From: an uncultured Pelagibacteraceae bacterium
GTDB lineage: Bacteria > Pseudomonadota > Alphaproteobacteria > Pelagibacterales > Pelagibacteraceae
Reading direction: 5' to 3'
Assembly: GCA_902573835.1 (NCBI GenBank)
Contig: CACGKZ010000008.1
Span: 1-41,902 of the forward strand
Length of the DNA: 41,902 nt
Positions 34,354 through 41,902 of the stretch are shown here, one piece after another. Each line of letters begins with the position of its first letter. Position 1 is the first letter of the stretch. The position numbers were made by a program, and so were the translations under genes. The notes beneath the pieces were generated by a model that was not told where the DNA came from, did no database searches, and worked only from the letters and a program-made list of their open reading frames with translations.

Positions 34354-35535
34354 TTATTGTTTATGTAATTGTTTTGAATGAAAATTTATGAATTTCTCAA
34401 TCTTAGACTTTTTGAATGTTTTATTTTCTTCAAAAGAAACTTTTTTTAATGAATAAGCATTGTTATTTGATCTTCTTGATACAATGGTAATATTTCCCTT
34501 ATAAATTTTAAGGATTACGTCACCATTTACTTGATTTCTTTTTTTATCTATTATTTTTTGGAGTTTCAGTCTTTTTTTTGAAAACCAATAGCCATTATAA
34601 ACTAGTTCAGCATACAATGGCATTATTCTTTCTTTAGCATGCATTGTGGCTTTATCTAAAGTTACAGACTCAATTGCTCTATGTGCAAAATACAATATAG
34701 TTCCGCCGGGTGTTTCATAAACTCCTCTGGATTTTATGCCAATGAATCTATTTTCCACAAGATCGACTCTACCGATGCCATTTGCTCCACCAATTGTATT
34801 TAATTTTTCTAATAAAAATTCTGGTTTATACTTCTTTCCATTAATTGAGACAGGATCGCTATTTTTAAAACCTATTTTTATTTTAACTGCTTTATTTTTT
34901 GCTTTTTCTGGCGAAATAGTTTTTTGAAAAATAAATTCTGGAGGCGCGTTCCTTGGATTTTCTAGTACTTTGCCTTCAGTTGAAACATGAAATAAATTAT
35001 CATCAACAGAAAACGGGGGAGCCCCTTTTTTATCTTTTGGAATTGGAATTTTATATTTTTTTGCATATCTAATTAAATCTGATCTAGACTGTAGCTTCCA
35101 CTCTCTCCAAGGCGCTATCACTTTTATTTTTTTACCAAAAAAATAATATCCAAGTTCGAATCTAACTTGATCGTTACCTTTTCCAGTGGCACCGTGTGAA
35201 ACAGCAAAAGCTTTGTATTTTTTTGCAATTTCAATTTGTCTTTTCGCTATTAAGGGTCTTGCTATAGAGGTTCCAAGCAAATAAACACCTTCATAAACAG
35301 CATGAGCTCTTATCATTGGAAACACATAGTCTTTAACAAAAATATTTTTTAAATCTTCAATTATAATTTTTTTAACACCAAGTCTTTTTGCATTCTGTAT
35401 TATTTTCTTCTTATTTAAATCTTGACCAATATTTGAAGTATAAGCGATGACCTCAGCTTTATAATTTATTTGTAACCATTTAAGAATTATCGAGGTATCT
35501 AAACCCCCAGAATAAGCTAAAACAATTTTTTTCAT
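34354..35535 (-). CDS. argG: Argininosuccinate synthase
   Basis: Condenses citrulline and aspartate with ATP, the penultimate step of arginine synthesis. The 393-aa protein has the N-type ATP pyrophosphatase loop AYSGGLDTSIILKWL (8-22), ATGKGNDQVRFE, SVDDNLFHVSTEGKVLENP (key residues DDN-H-S-EG) and GRVDLVENRFIGIKSRGVYETPGG, all standard. It follows the IalB-like gene with a TAATG overlap. argH is not in the window. Confidence 0.97.
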   Translation of the reverse strand: MKKIVLAYSGGLDTSIILKWLQINYKAEVIAYTSNIGQDLNKKKIIQNAKRLGVKKIIIEDLKNIFVKDYVFPMIRAHAVYEGVYLLGTSIARPLIAKRQIEIAKKYKAFAVSHGATGKGNDQVRFELGYYFFGKKIKVIAPWREWKLQSRSDLIRYAKKYKIPIPKDKKGAPPFSVDDNLFHVSTEGKVLENPRNAPPEFIFQKTISPEKAKNKAVKIKIGFKNSDPVSINGKKYKPEFLLEKLNTIGGANGIGRVDLVENRFIGIKSRGVYETPGGTILYFAHRAIESVTLDKATMHAKERIMPLYAELVYNGYWFSKKRLKLQKIIDKKRNQVNGDVILKIYKGNITIVSRRSNNNAYSLKKVSFEENKTFKKSKIEKFINFHSKQLHKQ

Positions 35536-36035
35536 TAACTACAAACTTTTTTGGCTGTGTTATAGGCCTTGGTAAATCCCATCATAGAGTAGTGGTCTGT
35601 TGTTTCAGCACCATCTTTTGTTTTACCTTTAATCATCAAATCTGTTGCTCTTTTCATTAACTTAATAAATTTTTTTTCTTCATTTTCATCTAGCAACCAT
35701 GCAAAATCCCCTTGTGAAAAAAAAGAAAAGTTACTTTTTCCTGATTTTGCAGAAACAGTTGAGTTTTTATAGGTATGACCACTTGTAATACTTATTTCGT
35801 CTTTAATATTTTCGTTTGGTCTAAATGTTACGAATATCCTAGAGTCTTTTCTCTTTATCGCTGCAGGAGCTCTTTTAACTGGCTTTGTTTGCGCAAAACA
35901 AACTTTTCCTTTATCAGTCATCACCGTAAAACTTTCCCAGTTTTTATACTTACCGGAAGATTTAGGCGTATTAGCAAAAGTATTTGAAGCTATAAAATAA
36001 AACAATAAAAAATATATTATAGTTTTTAATTTCAT
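35535..36035 (-). CDS. Invasion-associated locus B (IalB) family protein
   Basis: 166-aa exported protein with a clear signal peptide (MKLKTIIYFLLFYFIASNTFA, residues 1-21, cleaved before NTPKSS). The mature part resembles IalB-type domains: KNWESFTVMTDKGKVCFAQTKP (residues 31-52, one Cys at 47), ...FVTFRPNENIKDEISITSGHTY, and a C-terminal Cys near the end (KKVCS), so a disulfide across the domain is plausible. IalB is named for Bartonella invasion, but the family is common in free-living alphaproteobacteria; its role is unknown. It is upstream of and coupled to argG. Confidence 0.83.
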   Translation of the reverse strand: MKLKTIIYFLLFYFIASNTFANTPKSSGKYKNWESFTVMTDKGKVCFAQTKPVKRAPAAIKRKDSRIFVTFRPNENIKDEISITSGHTYKNSTVSAKSGKSNFSFFSQGDFAWLLDENEEKKFIKLMKRATDLMIKGKTKDGAETTDHYSMMGFTKAYNTAKKVCS

Positions 36036-36079
36036 AAGTGCTTTTTTATACTAAAAAAAATCTAATTCAATGGTTTGTA

Positions 36080-37117
36080 TTATGGTGCTGGATTTGGATT
36101 ATTATTGTGAATTAAATTGATTTTATCTAGCGTATCTTGATTTAGTTTAATATCAATACTCCCAATATTTTCTTTTAATTGGTCCATAGATGTAGCTCCA
36201 ATTATGTTACTAGTTACAAATGGCCTTGAATTTACAAAAGCCTGTGCAAGTTGGACCATTGTAATATTAATTTCCTTTGCTAATTTCGAATATTCCTCAT
36301 ATGCTTTCATAGCTAAAGGATTAATCATTCTTTCCCATCCTTTAAATAAACTCATTCTCGCATTTTTTGGCATTTGTCCATTCATGTATTTTCCAGAAAG
36401 CGCACCTGCAGCCAGAGGATAATAAACTAGCAAACCACATTTTTCTCTAATCGATATTTCTGACATACCAACTTCATATGTCCTATTTACCAGACTATAT
36501 GGATTTTGAACTGACATCATTCTTGGAAGGTTTTTATTTTTTGATAATTCTAAATATTTTGATAGACCGTAAGGAGTTTCATTAGACATTCCAATATATC
36601 TAATTTTTCCACTTTTAATAAATTTATCTAACGCTATTAGAATAGACTCAAAGTCATTCCAGTCTCTCTCATTTTCATTAATAGAAAATTCTCTTCTGCC
36701 AAAACAGTTTGTAGATCTCTCTGGCCAATGCAATTGATAAAGATCTATATAATCTGTTTTTAACCTTTTTAGACTGTCGTCTATAGCCAAGCCTATTTTT
36801 TTTTCGGAGAAGTTGTTTTCACCTCCTCTTATCCAGTCACAACCAGGTCCTGCGACTTTTGTTGCCAAAATAATTTTATCTCTGTTGTTTCTTTTCTTAA
36901 ACCAGTTTCCTATCATTATTTCAGTTTTTCCGTATGAATCTGGTGTTGGTGGAACTGAATAAAGTTCTGCGGTATCAAAAAAATTTACTCCATTTTGAAG
37001 TGCGTAATCCATTTGCTCAAAAGCATCTTTCTCAGTGTTTTGAGTACCCCAGGTCATTGTTCCTAGACAAATAAGGCTAACTTCTAGATCGGTATTGCCT
37101 AATTTTTTGAATTTCAT
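36080..37117 (-). CDS. Aldo/keto reductase (Tas-like)
   Basis: 345-aa NADPH-dependent oxidoreductase, (beta/alpha)8 fold. The catalytic tetrad can be placed: D52 and Y57 in FFDTAELYSV, K in ILATKVAG, H in YIDLYQLHWP. The N-terminus FKKLGNTDLEVSLICLGTMTWGTQN is that of the Tas subgroup, as is AGALSGKY. The substrate is unknown. It is divergent from the Bax1-like gene and stands 44 bases before the IalB-like gene. Confidence 0.93.
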   Translation of the reverse strand: MKFKKLGNTDLEVSLICLGTMTWGTQNTEKDAFEQMDYALQNGVNFFDTAELYSVPPTPDSYGKTEIMIGNWFKKRNNRDKIILATKVAGPGCDWIRGGENNFSEKKIGLAIDDSLKRLKTDYIDLYQLHWPERSTNCFGRREFSINENERDWNDFESILIALDKFIKSGKIRYIGMSNETPYGLSKYLELSKNKNLPRMMSVQNPYSLVNRTYEVGMSEISIREKCGLLVYYPLAAGALSGKYMNGQMPKNARMSLFKGWERMINPLAMKAYEEYSKLAKEINITMVQLAQAFVNSRPFVTSNIIGATSMDQLKENIGSIDIKLNQDTLDKINLIHNNNPNPAP

Positions 37118-37154
37118 AATAACTGTGATGTTTTTTTAAAGGAAAATTTGCCTA

Positions 37155-37182
37155 TTGAAAAGTCAATAAAATTTCTTATATT
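37155..37182 (+). promoter_or_regulatory. Candidate sigma-70 promoter of the Bax1-like gene, implying a leaderless mRNA
   Basis: TTGAAA (37155-37160), 16 bases, TATATT (37177-37182), the same pair and spacing as before rho. The predicted start falls at about 37189, the A of the ATG, so the transcript would be leaderless; no Shine-Dalgarno is visible. Confidence 0.45.
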
Positions 37183-37188
37183 AATTGT

Positions 37189-37941
37189 ATGGTTTTTAAT
37201 AAACAAAGTTCAGCAACAAGATCTTCAGCATCTGAAGCAATAATTGATCAGGGCTTAAGAGCTTATATGCTTAAAGTTTATAACTATATGGCCTCAGGAG
37301 TGGCTCTTACAGGTTTTGTAGCTTTACTTCTGTTTAAGATGGCAGTAGTCAGCGGTCCGAACGGTGAAATTTTGGGACTTACACAATTAGGTAACACTTT
37401 ATATAACTCAGGTTTTGCATGGGTAGTAATGTTAGCACCGCTTGGCGTAGTTTTTTATATGAGTTTTGGTATTGCAAAAATGAGCGCGTCTAAAGCCCAA
37501 ACAGTATTTTGGATATTTGCAGCCTTAATGGGAGCTTCTTTATCTTCAATATTTATAGTTTACACAATGCCAAGTATTGCGAGAGTATTTTTTATTACTG
37601 CTGGTACTTTTGGAGCAATGAGTATCTACGGTTACACAACTAAAAGAGATTTAACAAAATTAGGTTCATTTTTGATGATGGGCTTAATTGGAATCATAAT
37701 CGCATCTTTAGTAAACATCTTTATAAAATCTACAATGATGCATTTTGTAATTTCTATAATTGGAGTTTTAGTATTTGTTGGTCTAACTGCTTATGATACT
37801 CAAAAGATTAAAAATATGTATTTAGTAAGTGATAGTGGAGAACTTATTGGAAAAAAAGCTGTAATGGGTGCTCTTACTCTTTACCTTGATTTTATAAATC
37901 TTTTTATAATGCTTTTAAGACTTTTTGGCCAAAGAAGATAG
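37189..37941 (+). CDS. Bax inhibitor-1 / YccA-family membrane protein
   Basis: 250-aa integral membrane protein with about seven helices from residue 35 on. The family signature is visible: RAYMLKVYNYMASGVALTGFVALL at the first helix, FVGLTAYDTQKIKNMY near residues 200-215 and the C-terminal LYLDFINLFIMLLRLFG. Relatives include E. coli YccA, which protects SecY from FtsH, and pH-gated Ca2+-leak channels (BsYetJ); which activity applies is not known. The two conserved Asp of the pH sensor correspond to TAYDTQ and LYLDF. Convergent with DUF2794 with one base between. Confidence 0.93.
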   Translation: MVFNKQSSATRSSASEAIIDQGLRAYMLKVYNYMASGVALTGFVALLLFKMAVVSGPNGEILGLTQLGNTLYNSGFAWVVMLAPLGVVFYMSFGIAKMSASKAQTVFWIFAALMGASLSSIFIVYTMPSIARVFFITAGTFGAMSIYGYTTKRDLTKLGSFLMMGLIGIIIASLVNIFIKSTMMHFVISIIGVLVFVGLTAYDTQKIKNMYLVSDSGELIGKKAVMGALTLYLDFINLFIMLLRLFGQRR

Positions 37942-37942
37942 T

Positions 37943-38284
37943 CTACTTAATCAATTCAATTTTTCCCAAACTGGTTCTATCAATAAGTAATTTTAAATTT
38001 TCTGATTTTTGAATTACTTTACCATTTTTATCTTTAATTAAATACTTCTCATTTTTATAGTTAGGTTTTAAATTTTTTAGAATTCTTAAGATTGGTTTTT
38101 CTGAGGCTCTTTTATATATATTGAATGATATTTCTTTGTTTCCTGTATAAAGGCTATAATCTTTCCAAGTTCCGTTTGAAACCATTTTTGCATACAAGTT
38201 TAAAATAGTTTGAAGTTCTTTTTTGATAAAATAAGGTTGCTTTGCCTTACGATCATTATCTACAATTAATCTAATATTCTTCAT
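37943..38284 (-). CDS. DUF2794 protein
   Basis: 113-aa soluble protein of the alphaproteobacterial DUF2794 family: FIKKELQTILNLYAKMVSNGTWKDYSL (residues 19-45; the L..YA..V..G.W.DY core is diagnostic), then FNIYKRASEKPILRILK and a C-terminal LIDRTSLGKIELIK. Function unknown. It overlaps the yciB end by 14 bases, an adjacency seen in other alphaproteobacteria. Confidence 0.85.
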   Translation of the reverse strand: MKNIRLIVDNDRKAKQPYFIKKELQTILNLYAKMVSNGTWKDYSLYTGNKEISFNIYKRASEKPILRILKNLKPNYKNEKYLIKDKNGKVIQKSENLKLLIDRTSLGKIELIK

Positions 38285-38837
38285 TCTGCTTATATTTATT
38301 TATTAACGGCAATTGTAACGCCGTAAATATAAAAGTTAAAGGTAAAATTCCCCAAACTTTAAAATTTACCCAAATATATTCTTTTTCAGGAGCGAAAGAT
38401 CTCCAAACAATTTCGTTTAAAATTGCTAAAAAAATAAAAAAATAAGCCCATCTTCTGTTTAGCAATGTCCAACCAAAATCATTTAATTTGAAAGCATTGT
38501 TGAGAAATAATTTTAAAAGATTTTTTTTGAAAAGAGTGTCACTTATAAGTAAAGCACAAGCAAATATTAAATTAATAATTGTTGGTTTCAAGTATATAAA
38601 AATTGGATTGTTAAAATATAGTGTCAATCCACCAAATAATGATATAAGTGCTGCACCAACAAGAGGAACATAAGGAACCTTTCGTTCAATTACATAAACT
38701 ATAACTACTGCTAATATTGTTGATATTATGAGCGGAGGTATGGCAATGCTTAAATTATTGCCGCTAGTCTTATAAAAGTAAAAAAATATTAATAAAGGCC
38801 CAAAGTCTGTGACAAATTTCAATAAGGACTTATTCAC
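38271..38837 (-). CDS. yciB: Inner-membrane septation protein YciB (IspZ)
   Basis: 188-aa protein with five to six hydrophobic segments. The IspZ family signature FVTDFGPLLIFFYFY at the N-terminus (residues 8-22) and the late W motif WRSFAPEKEYIWVNFKVWGILPLTF (residues 145-169; key residues W-F and VNFKVWG) are clear. It is implicated in septum formation and envelope synthesis. It sits at a divergent gap (38838-38914) with hspQ. Confidence 0.94.
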   Translation of the reverse strand: MNKSLLKFVTDFGPLLIFFYFYKTSGNNLSIAIPPLIISTILAVVIVYVIERKVPYVPLVGAALISLFGGLTLYFNNPIFIYLKPTIINLIFACALLISDTLFKKNLLKLFLNNAFKLNDFGWTLLNRRWAYFFIFLAILNEIVWRSFAPEKEYIWVNFKVWGILPLTFIFTALQLPLINKYKQNEEY

Positions 38838-38914
38838 ATTAAAACTCTAACATAAATTATTTTAATATTAAATTTATATATTGATTTTGGATTAAAAATT
38901 ATTAAGTATTAAAT

Positions 38915-39235
38915 ATGTCTACAAATATAGCAAAATTTTCAATTGGAGAAGTTGTAAAGCATCGTCATTTTGATTTTAGAGGAGTTATCTATGACGTTGA
39001 TTTTGAATTTAATAATTCTGAAGAGTGGTATCAGTCCATTCCTAAAGATGTTAGACCGAGAAAAAATCAACCCTTCTACCATCTTCTCGCTGAAAGTAAT
39101 GAAGTAACCTATGAAGCTTATGTTTCAGAGCAAAACCTATTAATAGACGACTCTAACGAGCCGGTAAAGCATCCTTTAATAGAGGAAATATTTGTAGGAA
39201 AAAAAGGAACTAGTTATCTTAAACCTTCTAATTAA
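38915..39235 (+). CDS. hspQ: Heat shock protein HspQ
   Basis: 106-aa hemimethylated-DNA-binding/YccV-like domain protein that acts as a Lon adaptor and specificity enhancer in enterics. Signature: FSIGEVVKHRHFDFRGVIYDVD, EWYQSIPKDVRPRKNQPFYHLLAES and YVSEQNLL; in the first motif the residues KHRHFDFRGVI (14-24) are diagnostic. Length is typical. I see no convincing heat-shock promoter in the 77-base gap upstream. Its stop overlaps a small ORF on the opposite strand. Confidence 0.94.
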   Translation: MSTNIAKFSIGEVVKHRHFDFRGVIYDVDFEFNNSEEWYQSIPKDVRPRKNQPFYHLLAESNEVTYEAYVSEQNLLIDDSNEPVKHPLIEEIFVGKKGTSYLKPSN

Positions 39236-39330
39236 ACATTACCGCCATAAATAAAACATTTTTGGTTCAAAACTCGGCCAAAAAATTTATATACATTTTC
39301 AATGTTTAAGCCTAATTGGGGATTACTCAT
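39232..39330 (-). CDS. Possible 32-aa small protein, unknown
   Basis: An ATG at 39330 opens a 32-codon frame (MSNPQLGLNIENVYKFFGRV, then LNQKCFIYGGNV) ending at TAA 39232-39234, inside the hspQ stop region. A good Shine-Dalgarno-like GGGAG stands eight bases before the ATG, better than most genes here show. The composition is protein-like, with no lysine/asparagine repeats. It is the only gene candidate in the 174-base hspQ-ccmC gap. I do not recognise it; conservation in relatives would decide whether it is real. Confidence 0.35.
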   Translation of the reverse strand: MSNPQLGLNIENVYKFFGRVLNQKCFIYGGNV

Positions 39331-39362
39331 ACTTCTTACTCCCTCTCAATTCTCAATTAGGC
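39310..39362. repeat. Inverted repeat flanking the small ORF start
   Basis: GCCTAATTG (39310-39318) and CAATTAGGC (39354-39362) form a perfect 9-bp stem with a 35-base loop. On the minus strand the loop holds the Shine-Dalgarno and ATG of the 32-aa ORF, and the distal arm lies in its codons 4-7. On the plus strand it is a leader hairpin 48 bases before ccmC. Either way it could control translation or transcription. Confidence 0.55.
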
Positions 39363-39409
39363 AAAAATGCATCTTCCCTTAAAAAAAATACTGTAGTAAT
39401 TAGCTGGTA

Positions 39410-40114
39410 ATGGAATTTTTTTCTTTCGGAAATATAATAGTCTATATCGACAAGTTTATTAAATTCATCAATTCAATCTTTTTTGTGATTTTAATAATTG
39501 GAATTTCTTTTGCTTTGATTATTTCCCCTGTCGATTATCTACAAGGTGACTCTGTTAGAATTATGTATGTTCATGTACCTTCTGCATGGATTGGACTCTC
39601 AATTTTTTCATTAATTGCGGTAAGTACAATTTTAAATTTTATTTTTAAAATTAAGAACTTATTCTTATTGATAAAAAGCTTAGCACCAATAGGTTTGTTA
39701 TTTACATGTCTATCAATTGTTACCGGATCTATTTGGGGAAAACCAACTTGGGGAACCTGGTGGGCCTGGGACGCGAGACTTACTTCGATGTTAGTATTAA
39801 TGTTATTCTATGTTTTATTTATTATTTCTTTAAAGTATTTTAAGAATAATGAAAACTTAACTAAAATTTTGTCAATTTTATCAATTCTAGGAATAATTAA
39901 TATTCCAATTATTAAATATTCAGTTGAGTGGTGGTCAACTCTACATCAGCCAGCTAGTATTAAATTTCTGGGCACATCTAGCATTCATCCTAGCATGCTG
40001 ATTCCATTATTCTTGATGTTATTGGTTTTATTACTGTATTGTGCGTTAATTTTTCTAATGAAATATAAAACAGAAATCATTAAAATAAAGAAGCAAAATA
40101 TTAAAAGATTATGA
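39410..40114 (+). CDS. ccmC: Heme exporter protein C
   Basis: Inner-membrane protein of cytochrome c maturation system I that presents heme to CcmE. The 234-aa protein has six hydrophobic segments; the WWD heme-handling motif WGTWWAWD is at 114-121, and the flanking histidines are in VHVPSAW (H55) and LHQPAS (about 184). It opens the ccm gene set; ccmA and ccmB are not in the window upstream. Its end overlaps ccmD by four bases. Confidence 0.96.
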   Translation: MEFFSFGNIIVYIDKFIKFINSIFFVILIIGISFALIISPVDYLQGDSVRIMYVHVPSAWIGLSIFSLIAVSTILNFIFKIKNLFLLIKSLAPIGLLFTCLSIVTGSIWGKPTWGTWWAWDARLTSMLVLMLFYVLFIISLKYFKNNENLTKILSILSILGIINIPIIKYSVEWWSTLHQPASIKFLGTSSIHPSMLIPLFLMLLVLLLYCALIFLMKYKTEIIKIKKQNIKRL

Positions 40115-40344
40115 TTATTGAATTTTTAAAAATGGGTGGGTATGGATTTTATGTCTGGTTATCCTTTTTAATAGTTTTTACTTTTTGCTCTTTGCTATTT
40201 TACAAAACTAGAAAAACTTTAAAAAAATATGAAAAAGAATTTGCTAAGGAATTGGATAAATTACCAGCAGAACACAAAAAGAGAATTGCCAAATCATCTA
40301 AAGTCATTAGCAGTATTTTAGCATCAAAAAATAAATTAAGCTAA
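40111..40344 (+). CDS. ccmD: Heme exporter protein D
   Basis: Small membrane protein (77 aa) that helps release holo-CcmE from CcmABC. It has one membrane helix (about 12-33) preceded by the hallmark MGGYGFYVWLSF and followed by a basic, coiled tail (about 35-77) longer than in E. coli CcmD. Position between ccmC and ccmE confirms the call. Confidence 0.9.
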   Translation: MIIEFLKMGGYGFYVWLSFLIVFTFCSLLFYKTRKTLKKYEKEFAKELDKLPAEHKKRIAKSSKVISSILASKNKLS

Positions 40345-40354
40345 AGCATCTTGA

Positions 40355-40783
40355 ATGCTTACAAAAAAAATTAAAACAAGACTCTTATTTCTAGTCTCAA
40401 TTATCTTAATCACTCTTTCTTTTTTGATTTTTATTTATCTAAATCTTAAGCAAAACATACTATACTTTAAAACCCCGTCCGAAATTTTTACGAATACTAC
40501 AATAGAAGCAAGCTCTATGATTAGAGTAGGTGGGATGGTAAAAAAAGATTCTATTCAACAAAACAACAAAGAAATAAGGTTTATTTTAACAGATTACAAA
40601 AAAGAATTAATTGTTGTTTATAGTGGCACTGTTCCAAATTTATTCTCTGAGGAGCAAGGAGCAGTAGTTGAAGGAATTCTTAATGATAAGAAATATTTAA
40701 TAGCCGATAGAATATTGGCTAAACATGATGAGAATTATATGCCTCCACAAATGAAAAAAATATTAAAGGAAAATGCTAAGTAA
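40355..40783 (+). CDS. ccmE: Cytochrome c-type biogenesis heme chaperone CcmE
   Basis: Periplasmic, membrane-anchored carrier that binds heme covalently before passing it to CcmF/CcmH. It has 142 aa: an N-terminal anchor helix (about 8-29), an OB-fold (RVGGMVKKDSI, VVYSGTVPNLFSEEQGAVVEG) and the heme-binding His124 in LAKHDENYMP with Y128. It overlaps ccmF by 11 bases. Confidence 0.96.
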   Translation: MLTKKIKTRLLFLVSIILITLSFLIFIYLNLKQNILYFKTPSEIFTNTTIEASSMIRVGGMVKKDSIQQNNKEIRFILTDYKKELIVVYSGTVPNLFSEEQGAVVEGILNDKKYLIADRILAKHDENYMPPQMKKILKENAK

Positions 40784-41902
40784 CCTAGGAAATATTTTAC
40801 TTTTTGGAAGTATTCTTATTACATTATCAATTATTTATTTTGCTTATCAAAATATCAAAGAAAAAAATATCTTAATTGTAAAAAACTTAGTTTATCTCTC
40901 TTTTTTTCAAATAACATTTATTATTGCATCATTTTTATTATTAATTTTTGCATTTGTTTTTTCAGATTTTTCACTTCTTGCCGTTTATCAAAATTCTCAT
41001 ACAGCAAAACCTATTTTTTATAAAATAGCAGGTGTTTGGGGCAACCATGAGGGAAGTCTGCTCTTATGGGTAAATATTATGGTAATCTTTTCTTTTTTGT
41101 TTTTTTTATTCAATTATAAGTTTAACAAAAGCTATAGTCTTAACACTTTGTTGGTACAAAATATTTTGATACTTGGCTTCTTAATATTTTTAATTTCAAA
41201 TTCAAATCCATTTTTCAAAATTTTACCTATTCCCTCAGAAGGTTTAGGATTAAATCCAATTTTACAGGACCCTGCTTTAGCTATTCATCCACCATTGCTG
41301 TATTTAGGCTTTGTCGGATCATCAATTTATTTTTCTGCAGCGATGGCCGCAATACTTTCTAACAGTAATGGTAAAAATTTCGCCTCTTCAATAAAAGTTT
41401 GGGTATTAATCTCCTGGAGTTTTCAATCATTAGGTATAATCGTTGGTTCTATTTGGGCCTACTATGAATTAGGTTGGGGTGGATTTTGGTTTTGGGATCC
41501 GGTTGAAAATGCATCTCTAATACCATGGTTTTGTATGACCGCATTAGCTCACTCAGTATTAGTTTTAGAAAAAAGAAATTATCTTTATAATTGGGTTTTA
41601 ATTCTATCAATTATAACTTTTATTTCTAGTGTCACTGGAACCTTTTTGGTTAGATCTGGGATATTAAATTCTGTTCATACATTTGCAAATGATCCAGCTA
41701 GGGGAATGTATATTTTAATATTTCTGTCTTTAATGATATTTTTTTCCTTCGTAATTTTTTTTAAAAGAAAAATTAATGATAATTTTTATCTTGAGCCAAT
41801 CAGTAAAGAAACTTTTATTCTGAGTAACAATTGGTTTATGATGTTTTATTTAGCCACCGTATTCATAGGTACAATTTATCCGATTTTTACTCAAGTTCTT
41901 TA
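40773..41902 (+). CDS. ccmF: Cytochrome c heme lyase subunit CcmF (partial, runs off window)
   Basis: Large inner-membrane protein that accepts heme from CcmE and, with CcmH, ligates it to apocytochrome c. It starts at ATG 40773 (MLSNLGNILLFGS), inside the end of ccmE. The visible 376 residues contain many membrane helices, GVWGNHEGSLLLW (87-99), and the WWD motif GWGGFWFWDPVEN (234-246) with following ASLIPWF. The frame is open to the window end; typical full length is about 630-660 aa, so roughly 40% lies outside. Confidence 0.95.
   Translation, partial: MLSNLGNILLFGSILITLSIIYFAYQNIKEKNILIVKNLVYLSFFQITFIIASFLLLIFAFVFSDFSLLAVYQNSHTAKPIFYKIAGVWGNHEGSLLLWVNIMVIFSFLFFLFNYKFNKSYSLNTLLVQNILILGFLIFLISNSNPFFKILPIPSEGLGLNPILQDPALAIHPPLLYLGFVGSSIYFSAAMAAILSNSNGKNFASSIKVWVLISWSFQSLGIIVGSIWAYYELGWGGFWFWDPVENASLIPWFCMTALAHSVLVLEKRNYLYNWVLILSIITFISSVTGTFLVRSGILNSVHTFANDPARGMYILIFLSLMIFFSFVIFFKRKINDNFYLEPISKETFILSNNWFMMFYLATVFIGTIYPIFTQVL

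Overview
The window is a stretch of core chromosome from a streamlined, AT-rich marine alphaproteobacterium, most likely SAR11 (Pelagibacterales). This is inferred from very low GC, lysine/isoleucine/asparagine-rich proteins, intergenic gaps that are mostly under 100 bases, many 1-14 base gene overlaps (TAATG, ATGA), and classic alphaproteobacterial gene order. I see no mobile element, phage gene, CRISPR array or rRNA. There is one tRNA.

Layout, left to right. 0-2.7 kb: ftsK-lolA. 2.7-6.7 kb: a tight minus-strand histidine operon (hisB-hisH-hisA-[45-codon unlisted ORF]-hisF-hisE) that runs on into a HIT hydrolase and a GNAT acetyltransferase. 6.7-8.7 kb: hslVU protease. 8.7-14 kb: Smr and Tim44-like proteins, fxsA-secB, and the minus-strand set ppsR-maf-aroE-coaE-dnaQ. 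14.0-14.3 kb: a gene-free gap between ppsR (the RP001 family) and hemE, which in Caulobacter and Rickettsia is the chromosomal replication origin; I call it candidate oriC. 14.3-18 kb: hemE-hemH-hemJ-rho. 18-23.6 kb: LON-domain protein, tRNA-Gly(GCC), phhB, purH, a heparinase II/III-like protein, rpe and a small membrane protein. 23.6-28.6 kb: an acetate/organic-acid locus with a two-subunit Na+/solute symporter (DUF4212 + ActP-like), a strong terminator, a perfect 14-bp palindrome in its leader, an unknown 208-aa protein, and acetyl-CoA synthetase with an unusual basic N-terminal tail. 28.6-34.3 kb: EVE protein, tsaD (frameshifted at a G8 run), hemC-hemD, mscS, yggT, folD, psiE-like. 34.3-39.2 kb: argG, ialB-like, aldo/keto reductase, Bax1-like, DUF2794, yciB, hspQ. 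39.4 kb to the end: ccmC-ccmD-ccmE-ccmF (ccmF runs off the window).

How the genes fit together: heme synthesis recurs (hemE/H/J, hemC/D), and the ccm genes deliver heme to c-type cytochromes. ActP/DUF4212 plus Acs would import a small carboxylate and activate acetate. The block from dnaQ to rho is the conserved origin neighbourhood. The points most worth following are the oriC gap, the two unlisted small ORFs (4575-4712 and 39232-39330), the G8 frameshift in the normally essential tsaD, the histone-like tail on Acs, and the 14-bp operator-like palindrome.
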